Assembly (NCBI GenBank): GCA_026395655.1
Contig: JAPLYJ010000020.1
Coordinates: 1-22,467, forward strand
Source: Candidatus Parcubacteria bacterium
GTDB lineage: Bacteria > Patescibacteriota > Minisyncoccia > UBA6257 > JAPLYJ01
Direction of reading: 5' to 3'
DNA: 22,467 nt
This document shows, in pieces, positions 1 to 7,703 of the stretch. The notes under the pieces were generated by a model. It did not search any database and had not been told where the DNA came from. It was given only the letters and a program-made list of their open reading frames with translations. Made by a program: the position numbers and the translations under genes. Position 1 is the first letter of the stretch, and each line of letters opens with the position of its first letter.

Positions 1-804
1 CAATTTGATGAACAAGGTTCTCAGATTTTTCAAGAATTAACAAAAAATAATATTAACAAACCTTTAGCTATTTATTTAGATGGTGCCCCTATCAGTACCC
101 CAGTAGTACGTGAAGAAATTTCTGGAGGTAAAGCACAAATCTCAGGTAAATTTACACTTGACGAAGCCAAACAATTATCCATGAGATTAAATCAAGGTGC
201 TTTGCCAGTACCTATTACTCTTTTAAGTCAAGAATCCATTGGTTCTAGCTTAGGTATTGAAAGCACACAAAAAAGTGTAAAAGCAGTTTTCATTGGTTTG
301 ATATTAGTTGCTTTGTTCATGATTCTTTACTATCGTGGTGCTGGTTTAGTAGCTAGCTTAGCATTATTAATCTATGCCATTTTCAGTTTAGCCATCTTTA
401 AGACCATACCCGTAACCTTAACTTTATCTGGTATAGCTGGTTTTGCTATTTCTATTGGTATGGCTGTAGATGCTAATGTTTTAATTTTTGAAAGAACCAA
501 AGAAGAAATCAGAAAAGGTAAAAATAATTTTAGTGCTATTGGTGAAGGTTTTGCTCGCGCCTGGCCAGCTATCAGAGACTCTAATATTTGTACTCTTATT
601 TCCGTTACAATTTTATATTTTTTAACTTCTAGCATGATTAGGGGGTTTGCTTTAACATTAGGTATTGGTGTACTTTTAAGCATGTTCTCAGCCATCTTTA
701 TCAGCAGATTATTATTGTTAAATTTTGTTTCTAACAAATCTGCCGGTCATTGGTGGTTTAATGTTAGCAAGAAAAGAGAAATTTTAACTACAGAAAAAAT
801 TTAA
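1..804 (+). CDS. secD: Protein translocase subunit SecD, C-terminal part (5' end outside window)
   Basis: SecD works with SecF in the membrane, where it uses the proton gradient to help pull exported proteins through SecYEG. The frame is open from base 1, so the start lies upstream and only about 267 residues are seen. Visible family signatures are the end of the periplasmic P1 region (DGAPISTPVV, then SMRLNQGALPVPI), the GLVASLALLIYA membrane helix, and the hallmark GMAVDANVLIFERTKEE in the helix that carries the conserved Asp. The hydrophobic C-terminal half fits the last membrane helices of the family. SecF follows after 11 bases, the usual secDF arrangement, so the two are very likely co-transcribed. 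The gene ends in TAA. Identification is secure; total length is unknown. Confidence 0.95.
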   Translation, partial: QFDEQGSQIFQELTKNNINKPLAIYLDGAPISTPVVREEISGGKAQISGKFTLDEAKQLSMRLNQGALPVPITLLSQESIGSSLGIESTQKSVKAVFIGLILVALFMILYYRGAGLVASLALLIYAIFSLAIFKTIPVTLTLSGIAGFAISIGMAVDANVLIFERTKEEIRKGKNNFSAIGEGFARAWPAIRDSNICTLISVTILYFLTSSMIRGFALTLGIGVLLSMFSAIFISRLLLLNFVSNKSAGHWWFNVSKKREILTTEKI

Positions 805-815
805 TAAATACACAT

Positions 816-1721
816 ATGAAATTTGAATTTATCAAACATCGTAAAATATTTTACGGTTTGTCCATAGCTATAACCTTGGTGTGTTTGTTTAGCTTTTTTG
901 CCTGGGGTTTAAAACCAGGTATCGATTTCGTAGGAGGTACACGTTGGCAGGTTGATTTTAAAAATGGTGCACCTGAGCACACAGTTTTAGAAGAAACCTT
1001 AAAAGCCAATAACATTAACGATGCTGTTATTGATTATTCCGGAGGCCAATCTGTTATTATGAGGCTTAAAACTATTACTGAAGCAGAACATCAACAATTG
1101 TTATCTGTCTTACAAGAAAAATTTCAAAATGTAGAAGACAAGAACTTTTCTTCTATTGGTCCTACTATCGGAGCAGAACTTAAAAGAAGAGCTCTATGGG
1201 CAGTATTTTTAGTTTGTTTGGGTATCTTGCTATACATCAGTTACGCTTTTAGAAAAACATCATTACGTATTCCATCGTATCGTTACGGTGCTTTAGCAAT
1301 TTTAGCTTTGGTCCATGATGTTATTGCTATGATAGGGTTATATGCTTTCTTAGGTCATTTTGGCAATGTAGAAATCAATTCATATTTTATTGTATCTATT
1401 TTAATTGTCATGGGATATTCTGTACATGATACCATTGTAGTGTTTGATAGGGTGAGAGAAAGCTTTAGATTTCAATCTGTTAAAGCTGAAGTACCTGTGG
1501 TAGTTAATGATGCTATTAACAGCACTATGGCTAGGTCTATCAACACCTCATTAACAGCTATTTTGTCTTTAATGGGTTTGTATTTCTGGGGTCCACCATC
1601 AATTAAAATTTTTGTTTTAGCCATGATGTTTGGTATTTTCATTGGTACCTATTCATCAATTTTCATTGCTAGCTCATTATTGGTTGATTGGAACCAAAAC
1701 AGATCAAAGAAAAAAGCATAA
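816..1721 (+). CDS. secF: Protein translocase subunit SecF
   Basis: SecF is the partner of SecD in the SecDF export motor and sits in the cytoplasmic membrane. The 301-residue product has the usual SecF layout: an N-terminal membrane helix (about residues 10-32) running into the WGLKPGIDFVGGT motif, a short periplasmic P4-like domain, and five further helices. The family motif VHDTIVVFDRVRE and the NSTMARSINTSLTA segment are both intact. Length is normal for the family. The ATG follows the secD stop by 11 bases and is preceded by cacat, with no Shine-Dalgarno sequence. A lysine-rich tail (SKKKA) ends the protein. The next gene has its own promoter, so the secDF unit probably stops here, although I see no convincing hairpin terminator. 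Confidence 0.96.
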   Translation: MKFEFIKHRKIFYGLSIAITLVCLFSFFAWGLKPGIDFVGGTRWQVDFKNGAPEHTVLEETLKANNINDAVIDYSGGQSVIMRLKTITEAEHQQLLSVLQEKFQNVEDKNFSSIGPTIGAELKRRALWAVFLVCLGILLYISYAFRKTSLRIPSYRYGALAILALVHDVIAMIGLYAFLGHFGNVEINSYFIVSILIVMGYSVHDTIVVFDRVRESFRFQSVKAEVPVVVNDAINSTMARSINTSLTAILSLMGLYFWGPPSIKIFVLAMMFGIFIGTYSSIFIASSLLVDWNQNRSKKKA

Positions 1722-1735
1722 AAACAATTTTTTGT

Positions 1736-1764
1736 TTGACTTGCATTTTTTTAAATGTTAAAAT
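1736..1764 (+). promoter_or_regulatory. Sigma70-type extended -10 promoter
   Basis: The -35 box TTGACT (1736-1741) and the -10 box TAAAAT (1759-1764) are separated by exactly 17 bases, with a TGT extended -10 element at 1756-1758. Each hexamer matches consensus at 5 of 6 positions. The predicted start near 1771 gives a leader of about 23 bases for the sigma4/HARE-HTH gene at 1794. It probably also drives the tightly spaced genes that follow. Confidence 0.75.
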
Positions 1765-1793
1765 ATCATATATCTTAAAGACATATTTTACGT

Positions 1794-2867
1794 ATGAAAA
1801 AAGAAGAATTACCATTAAAAAATATATTTGTAGAAATTTTATCAGGTATTAATCCTAGAACCCAAGACATCTTAAAAAAACGTTTTGGTCTTGCTGATGG
1901 CCAAGCTCAAACTTTGGAAGCTATTGGTCAGAAGTATAATATTACCAGAGAAAGAATCAGACAAATAGAAGTCTATGGCTTAAAAATAGTCAAAATTAAC
2001 GTATCTAAAAGTACTGATTTTAAAGTTTTTTTAGAAACAGCTAAACAACTTTTAGAAACCCAAGGTGCCATTGCTCCTTTAGATAAATTTGTGAAAAAAA
2101 TTCAAGATACTATTCACGTTCAAACATATCCCAGTGCCATATTATTTTTATTAAAACTTTCTCCTGATTTTTCTTTTTTACCTGAAAGCAAAAATCGTTA
2201 CGAAATTGTTTCTTTAAAAAATTCTCTTAGCGAACAAGCTTTGAATTTTTTAAATGCTATTGAAAAAGAGTTAAGCAATGCTAACAAAGCTATGGAAATG
2301 TCAGATATTGTTAAATTAGCTCAAAAAAATTACAATACCATTTCTCAAAATAATATTAATAATTATTTAGAATTATCTAAAATTATTGCTGCTAACCCAT
2401 TTGGAGAATATGGTTTGCGTTATTGGCAGGATATAGAACCCAAAGGTGCCAAAGACAAAGCCTATCTCATTATGAAACACAAAAAAACACCTATGCATTT
2501 TACAGAGATTGCCCACACGATAAACGAAGGAGGGGAATATGAGATTGCTAGAGCTACTAGCCCTAATTTGTGGTTGAAAAGCATTAAATTACAAACTATT
2601 CACAATGAATTAATCAAAGATCCTAGGTTTGTTTTAATTGGCAGAGGTATCTATGCTTTAAATGATTGGGGATACAAACCTGGTACAGTAAAAGATGTTA
2701 TTGTGGAAATTTTTAAAAAAGTAAAAAAACCTTTATCCAAGGACGAGATCATTGCTTTAGTAGCTAAACAAAAAATTGTTCAATCTAATACTATTATTTT
2801 GAATTTACAAGATAAAGCTATCTTTGGAAAAGACAAAAACAAAAAATATTTTTTAAAGACTATTTAA
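1794..2867 (+). CDS. Sigma-70 region 4-like / HARE-HTH DNA-binding protein
   Basis: This is a probable transcription-associated DNA-binding protein of 357 residues. The N-terminal part (about residues 38-70) reads as a sigma-70 region 4 helix-turn-helix: LEAIGQKYNITRERIRQIE, the segment that contacts -35 DNA in sigma factors. Around residues 225-290 it resembles a HARE-HTH winged helix (KTPMHFTEIAHTIN, then DPRFVLIGRGIYALNDWGY), the domain also found in the RNA polymerase delta subunit RpoE. A further helical segment (KKPLSKDEIIALV) follows. It lacks sigma regions 2 and 3, so it is not a complete sigma factor. Proteins of this type are common in Patescibacteria, but I know of no assigned function. 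It is the first gene after a strong promoter and lies 4 bases upstream of the membrane-protein/ATPase pair. There is no Shine-Dalgarno sequence. Confidence 0.8.
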   Translation: MKKEELPLKNIFVEILSGINPRTQDILKKRFGLADGQAQTLEAIGQKYNITRERIRQIEVYGLKIVKINVSKSTDFKVFLETAKQLLETQGAIAPLDKFVKKIQDTIHVQTYPSAILFLLKLSPDFSFLPESKNRYEIVSLKNSLSEQALNFLNAIEKELSNANKAMEMSDIVKLAQKNYNTISQNNINNYLELSKIIAANPFGEYGLRYWQDIEPKGAKDKAYLIMKHKKTPMHFTEIAHTINEGGEYEIARATSPNLWLKSIKLQTIHNELIKDPRFVLIGRGIYALNDWGYKPGTVKDVIVEIFKKVKKPLSKDEIIALVAKQKIVQSNTIILNLQDKAIFGKDKNKKYFLKTI

Positions 2868-2871
2868 TTTA

Positions 2872-4131
2872 ATGCCCTTGCCATTAGATCCAAATTACGG
2901 TATTGCTTTAATAGGAGCTTTTTTTAATGAATGGTGGTGGTTAATTTTACCGCCTTTTTTGTATTTTCTTTTTAGAGAAATCTGGCATTACCATTTAGAG
3001 AAAAAAACTGTTTTAAAATGGAAATGGGTGACTTTAAGTTTGCAAGTTCCTAGAGAGATTGTCAAAACGCCTAAAGCCATGGAACAAATCTTTGCAGGCT
3101 TACATGCCTCGACAGTAGGTATTAATTGGATTGAAAAACATATCACCGGTAAAGTCCAAGAATGGATGTGTTTTGAATTAGTAGGTATAGGGAACAAAGG
3201 TGTTTTTTTCTATGTCACGCTACCCCAACAATTACGTAATTTAGTAGAATCCCAAATCTATGCTCAGTACCCTCAGGTAGAAATCAGTGAAGCTGAAGAT
3301 TACACACATTTTTTACCACCTAGATTACCTGACAAAAATTATAACCTTTGGGGTACAGAATATTATTTAAAAAAAGAAAGTTGTTACCCTTTACGTATGT
3401 ATTCATATTTTGAAGAAATCAAAGATGAAAAAAGAGTAGATCCTTTGGCTAATCTTTTTGAATGGTTTAGCAGATTAAAAGACGGTGAACAAATTTGGAT
3501 TCAAATGCATATCAGACCAGCTGATGATGAATGGAAAAAAGAAGGAGACAGGATAATCGCTAAATTAGCAGGTAAACCAGAAAAACCAAAAGCAAAATCA
3601 TCTTCCCAAGGCTTAATGGAATTTTTACGTAATTTATTATTAGGTTTTTTCCAAGAACCTATTTGGGGTGAAGAAAAAAAAGGTGATGCTTTACCTTCCA
3701 GAGCTCAATTTCTTACTCCTGGTGAAAAAGATATTGTACAATGTATTGAAGAAAAAATTGCTAAAATTGGTTTTCATTCAGGTATCCGAGTAATATATAC
3801 AGCTAAAAAAGAACTTTTTTCTAAAGCTAATGTACCTCCTATCAATGCTTTTTTTAGACAATTCAATACTCAAAATCTCAATGCCCTAAAATCTAACAGT
3901 AAGGTTGGTACTAGTATTGATTTTTGGTTCAAGCAAGGTAGAGAATTATATCGTAAAGCTAGAATATATAGAAGATACAGAGAAAGGGAATTTCCTACTG
4001 TATATTCTGTTTTAAATATTGAAGAATTAGCTTCGATATATCATTTTCCCATTAAAGAAGTGGAAGCACCTAATTTGGGTCGTATTGGTAGCTACAAAAG
4101 CTCGCCTCCACCTAATTTACCAATAGCATAA
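2872..4131 (+). CDS. Membrane-anchored protein paired with a VirD4/TraD-like ATPase (DUF8128-like)
   Basis: A 419-residue protein of unknown biochemical function. Near the N-terminus (about residues 18-37) is one aromatic-rich hydrophobic segment, WWWLILPPFLYFLFREIW, most likely a membrane anchor. The rest is soluble, with alternating strands and helices and no enzyme motif that I recognise. It resembles a family frequent in Patescibacteria that I associate with DUF8128, though that name is from memory. It lies 7 bases upstream of a gene for a VirD4/TraD-like ATPase. By analogy with type IV secretion and HerA-like systems, it could be the membrane tether or adaptor for that ATPase. The ATG lies 4 bases after the previous stop. 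An 8-base run of A with no Shine-Dalgarno site follows the gene. The pairing is seen; the role is inferred. Confidence 0.7.
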   Translation: MPLPLDPNYGIALIGAFFNEWWWLILPPFLYFLFREIWHYHLEKKTVLKWKWVTLSLQVPREIVKTPKAMEQIFAGLHASTVGINWIEKHITGKVQEWMCFELVGIGNKGVFFYVTLPQQLRNLVESQIYAQYPQVEISEAEDYTHFLPPRLPDKNYNLWGTEYYLKKESCYPLRMYSYFEEIKDEKRVDPLANLFEWFSRLKDGEQIWIQMHIRPADDEWKKEGDRIIAKLAGKPEKPKAKSSSQGLMEFLRNLLLGFFQEPIWGEEKKGDALPSRAQFLTPGEKDIVQCIEEKIAKIGFHSGIRVIYTAKKELFSKANVPPINAFFRQFNTQNLNALKSNSKVGTSIDFWFKQGRELYRKARIYRRYREREFPTVYSVLNIEELASIYHFPIKEVEAPNLGRIGSYKSSPPPNLPIA

Positions 4132-4138
4132 AAAACAT

Positions 4139-5779
4139 ATGGATAGAGATATTAATATTTTTGGGTTAACTAATTTCCGCAACCAGCAGACTCAATTTGG
4201 CATCAGAAGAGATGACCGCAGAAGGCATTTTTACATCATCGGACAAACTGGTACTGGTAAAACCACTTTGATGGAAAACATGGTTAAAACTGATATTACA
4301 AATGGAGAAGGTTTAGCCATCATTGATCCCCACGGTGAATTTGCTGACAAGATGTTAAATTATATTCCTCCCAGCAGAATTAATGATGTTGTATATATTA
4401 ATCCCGCTGACCTTAATTGGCCTGTAGCTTTTAATGTGATAGAAGATGTACCTCCGGAAATAAGATATTTGATAGCATCAGGATTGATGGGTGTGTTTAA
4501 AAAAACTTGGCCAGATGTTTGGTCCTCTAGGATGGAATATATTTTAAATAATACTTTAATGGCGCTTTTAGAATATCCTGGTTCTACACTACTAGGCATC
4601 AATCGCATGCTTTCAGATTCTGCTTACCGCCAAGAAGTAATCAAACATATCAATGACCCCATCATCAAAGCTTTTTGGACTGTTGAGTTTGCTAAATACA
4701 ATGAAAGATATGCTAGTGAAGCTATTGCCCCTATTCAAAATAAAGCTGGACAATTTACTTCTAATCCACTGATCAGAAATATCATCGGACAAAAAGAATC
4801 AAAGATAGACATGCGTGCTATTATGGACGAAGGTAAAATTTTAATTGTTAATCTTTCCAAAGGTCTTATCGGAGAAGATAATTCTGCGCTTTTAGGAGCT
4901 TTGATCATTACCAAATTACAACAAGCTGCCATGAGCAGGGTAGACATACCGGAAAACGAAAGAAAAGATTTTTATTTATACGTAGACGAATTTCAAAGTT
5001 TTTCCACAGAATCTTTTGCTAGCATTCTTTCTGAAGCAAGAAAATATCGTTTAAATTTAATTTTAGCCCATCAATATATCACTCAATTAAATGAGGTAGT
5101 ACGTGATGCTGTTTTCGGCAACGTAGGTACCTTAGCAGTATATCGTATTTTTTCTGAAGATGCTGAATTTTTAGAACAAGAATTTGCTCCTAATTTTACA
5201 GCTCAAGATTTAGTAAGTATGCCTAATTACAATTTTTGTTTAAGACTCATGATTGATGGTTTTCCTTCTAAGCCTTTTACTGCCATGAATATCCCTCCCA
5301 TCGCACCAGAAACAACATCTTCTCGAGATGAGATTATTGATCTTTGCAGACAAAAATTCAGCAGATCAGCAGAAGAAGTTAAATTAGAGATAGGGCATTG
5401 GGCTGCTTTAGATTTTGGCCCAACACCAGAAAAGAATTCAGGTAAGAAAATTGATTTTTACCCAGCTACCTGTAATCTTTGTCATCAACAAACAGAAGTA
5501 CCTTTTAAACCAGACAATCAAAGACCAGTGTATTGCAAAGCTTGTTTAGAAAAGATTAAAAGCGGAGAAGTAATACCTCCTACCCTTGTTCCTAGAGTTG
5601 ATTCTGAGATGAAAAAACCTAAATCTAATTTACCAAAGAATAAACCTAACAAAACTACGCTTGTTAATGAAGAAGCACTTTCTTCTGCTATTAGTCAAGC
5701 TTTAAATAAAACTCTAGGAAAAAAGGATGTTGAAGAAGATAATATATCAGAAAAAGATTCAAAAATAGATAATTTATAA
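4139..5779 (+). CDS. VirD4/TraD-like DNA-translocating ATPase with C-terminal zinc ribbon
   Basis: A 546-residue P-loop ATPase of the type IV coupling protein / TraD-TraG / HerA-FtsK clan, which moves or couples DNA at the membrane. Walker A is GQTGTGKT at residues 35-42, followed by AIIDPHGEFADKML, a segment typical of the clan. Walker B is YLYVDEFQSF, with D283-E284. A conserved-looking LAHQYITQL segment follows. No membrane helices are present, unlike classic VirD4, which fits tethering through the upstream membrane protein. At residues 445-469 two CxxC pairs (C445/C448 and C466/C469) form a probable zinc ribbon. The last 75 residues are charged and low-complexity. Genes like this are nearly always called 'type IV secretory system DNA-binding' in CPR genomes, yet no VirB channel genes are visible here, so conjugation is not demonstrated. 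Confidence 0.85.
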   Translation: MDRDINIFGLTNFRNQQTQFGIRRDDRRRHFYIIGQTGTGKTTLMENMVKTDITNGEGLAIIDPHGEFADKMLNYIPPSRINDVVYINPADLNWPVAFNVIEDVPPEIRYLIASGLMGVFKKTWPDVWSSRMEYILNNTLMALLEYPGSTLLGINRMLSDSAYRQEVIKHINDPIIKAFWTVEFAKYNERYASEAIAPIQNKAGQFTSNPLIRNIIGQKESKIDMRAIMDEGKILIVNLSKGLIGEDNSALLGALIITKLQQAAMSRVDIPENERKDFYLYVDEFQSFSTESFASILSEARKYRLNLILAHQYITQLNEVVRDAVFGNVGTLAVYRIFSEDAEFLEQEFAPNFTAQDLVSMPNYNFCLRLMIDGFPSKPFTAMNIPPIAPETTSSRDEIIDLCRQKFSRSAEEVKLEIGHWAALDFGPTPEKNSGKKIDFYPATCNLCHQQTEVPFKPDNQRPVYCKACLEKIKSGEVIPPTLVPRVDSEMKKPKSNLPKNKPNKTTLVNEEALSSAISQALNKTLGKKDVEEDNISEKDSKIDNL

Positions 5780-5787
5780 TAAACTTT

Positions 5788-5793
5788 AAGGAG
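5788..5793 (+). promoter_or_regulatory. Shine-Dalgarno site AAGGAG of the 5' nuclease gene
   Basis: AAGGAG lies 4 bases before the ATG at 5798. It is the only convincing Shine-Dalgarno sequence I find ahead of a plus-strand gene in this window, and it fixes the start codon. Confidence 0.75.
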
Positions 5794-5797
5794 TTTT

Positions 5798-6589
5798 ATG
5801 ATTAAAGAGACATTATTATTGGTTGACGGCCATAATCTTTTATTTAAAGCTTTTTATGGTTTACCAACTAGATTAAATTTATCAAACGAACCCATCCATG
5901 GTATTATTGGTTTTTTAGGAATGTTTAAAAAGATCGTAGGAATAGTTAACCCTGACTATATATTAGTTGTTTTTGATTCAGAATCATCAATCTCAAGAAA
6001 AATAGATTATGATCAATATAAAAAAAACAGAAAAGATTTTAATAAAGTACCTGATAAAGAAAATCCTTTTACCCAACTTGTAGGGATAAAACAATCATTA
6101 GAAAAGATGTTGATTCCTTATATAGAAGAAGATGGCTTAGAAGCTGACGATGTGATTGCCAGCTATGCTTTAAATTCTAAATCCCACGTAATTATTGCTT
6201 CTACTGATAGTGATTTTTTCCAATTAATAGATAAAAATGTAAAAATTTTGAGATATAATGGGGAAAATACCGTTATTATTGGTGAATCTGAATTAAAAGA
6301 AAAATTTAATATTAGACCAAATCAATACGTTGAATTTAAATCTTTAGTGGGAGATATGTCTGATAATATATCAGGGGTAAGCGGGATTGGTCCTAAAAAA
6401 GCCGTTCAAGTACTTAACGGTAACTTACGCTTGTCATTGCAAGAATTAGAAATTGTATTTCGAAATAAACAATTAATTCAACTGCGTCCTTCGTTATTAG
6501 ATGTTAAAAAAAATAATTTAAGTGCTTATAACAAAAACTTATCTTCTATAAAAATTGGTCAACTTCTTAAAGATTTATCCATTCTTTAA
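5798..6589 (+). CDS. Standalone PolA-type 5'-3' exonuclease / flap endonuclease
   Basis: A structure-specific 5' nuclease corresponding to the N-terminal domain of DNA polymerase I, expected to remove RNA primers and 5' flaps in replication and repair. At 263 residues it lacks any polymerase region. The metal-binding acidic residues are all in place: D10 (LLVDGHN), D60 (VVFDSES), the E115-A-D117-D118 cluster (LEADDVI), D137 and D139 (STDSDF), and D186 and D189 (GDMSDN). These run into the helix-hairpin-helix SGVSGIGPKK (192-201), which binds DNA. It follows the ATPase gene by 18 bases and, unusually for this window, has a clear Shine-Dalgarno sequence. Standalone versions are common in reduced genomes. 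Catalytic competence is inferred from the intact motifs. Confidence 0.92.
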   Translation: MIKETLLLVDGHNLLFKAFYGLPTRLNLSNEPIHGIIGFLGMFKKIVGIVNPDYILVVFDSESSISRKIDYDQYKKNRKDFNKVPDKENPFTQLVGIKQSLEKMLIPYIEEDGLEADDVIASYALNSKSHVIIASTDSDFFQLIDKNVKILRYNGENTVIIGESELKEKFNIRPNQYVEFKSLVGDMSDNISGVSGIGPKKAVQVLNGNLRLSLQELEIVFRNKQLIQLRPSLLDVKKNNLSAYNKNLSSIKIGQLLKDLSIL

Positions 6590-6658
6590 ATTATTTATTA
6601 CAATATTAAATCTAAAATAACGTATTTTCTTTTTGTTAATTTTATTGTATGGTAACTA

Positions 6659-7699
6659 ATGATTATGACAAAAAACAATAACAAAAAAGTTTTAGTAGCC
6701 TTGTCCGGGGGTGTAGATTCTGCTGTCACAGCTTGTTTGTTAAAAAAACAAGGATATTCTGTTTCTGGTATATATTTTAAATTTTCAAATAAATCAGATG
6801 GACATATCGATGCTTTAAAAGTCTGTAAAAAATTAGAGATTCCTTTTCAAGTCTGCGATTTTAAAAAAATATTTAAAAAAGAAATCATTGTTCCTTTTTT
6901 GAAAGCATATCAAAAAGGGTTAACTCCTAATCCTTGTGTTATCTGTAATGAAAAAGTAAAATTTGCTTTGCTCTTAAAAAAAGCTTTAGCTTTAAAGATT
7001 GATATGATTGCTACAGGTCACTACGTTAATATCAAAAAACAAAAAAATATATATACTTTACTAAGTGGTGATGACAAAAACAAAGACCAAATATATTTTC
7101 TTTACAGATTAAACCAAAACATCTTAAAACATACCTTGTTTCCATTAGGTCAATATACCAAAGAACAAGTTAGACAATTAGCTCGCAAATATCAATTACC
7201 TGTAGCTGAAAAAAATGAGAGTCAAGAAATCTGTTTTTTAAAAAATATTGGGGTAGAATCATTTTTAAAGAATAACATTAAAAGTAACACTAAAGGATTA
7301 ATTTTAGACAGTGATAACAATAAATTAGGGGAAATTAAAAATATATATTCCTATACCCTAGGGCAAAGATTACCTATCGGTGGCAACGGACCATATTATG
7401 CTGTTAAAAAAGATTTAAACAAAAAAATCATTATAGCTGGTAAAAAAAATGATCCCTTGCTTTTTCAAACAAAATTTAAAATTAATAATATAAACTGGAT
7501 ATCAGGTATTGCACCTAAGATGCCCCTTTACCTTATGGTGCAAACCAGATATCATGGAGTAGTATCAAAAGCATATCTACAGAAAAACAAAAATGAGATA
7601 TTAGTGACTTTATCAAAAAAAATACCTAGAGCTGTTTCTGGTCAATCAGCTGTTTTCTATCAAAAAAATAAAATATTAGGTGGAGGCATTATCATCTAA
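6659..7699 (+). CDS. mnmA: tRNA-specific 2-thiouridylase MnmA
   Basis: MnmA makes 2-thiouridine at wobble U34 of Glu, Gln and Lys tRNAs, using ATP and sulfur relayed by a persulfide chain. The 346-residue product has the PP-loop SGGVDS at 16-21. It has the first catalytic cysteine in NPCVICNEKVKF (C96, with an extra C93), the KDQIYFL segment, and the second catalytic cysteine in ESQEICFL (C192). TLGQRLPIGGNGPYY marks the start of the C-terminal barrels. Length is slightly short of the usual 360-370. Two in-frame starts exist, 6659 and 6665. I keep the first, but neither has a Shine-Dalgarno site. A possible -10 box, TATGGT at 6648-6653, would put transcription close to this ATG. alaS follows 4 bases after the stop. 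Confidence 0.94.
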   Translation: MIMTKNNNKKVLVALSGGVDSAVTACLLKKQGYSVSGIYFKFSNKSDGHIDALKVCKKLEIPFQVCDFKKIFKKEIIVPFLKAYQKGLTPNPCVICNEKVKFALLLKKALALKIDMIATGHYVNIKKQKNIYTLLSGDDKNKDQIYFLYRLNQNILKHTLFPLGQYTKEQVRQLARKYQLPVAEKNESQEICFLKNIGVESFLKNNIKSNTKGLILDSDNNKLGEIKNIYSYTLGQRLPIGGNGPYYAVKKDLNKKIIIAGKKNDPLLFQTKFKINNINWISGIAPKMPLYLMVQTRYHGVVSKAYLQKNKNEILVTLSKKIPRAVSGQSAVFYQKNKILGGGIII

Positions 7700-7703
7700 A
7701 AAC

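Noticed and set aside
1722..1735. Possible terminator after secF
   Set aside because: Only a weak five-base AAACA/TGTTT pairing around T-rich sequence is present, which is too unstable to support.
7680..7703. Upstream alaS start at 7680
   Set aside because: It overlaps mnmA and adds residues not seen in the AlaRS family; the start at 7704 gives the normal N-terminus.
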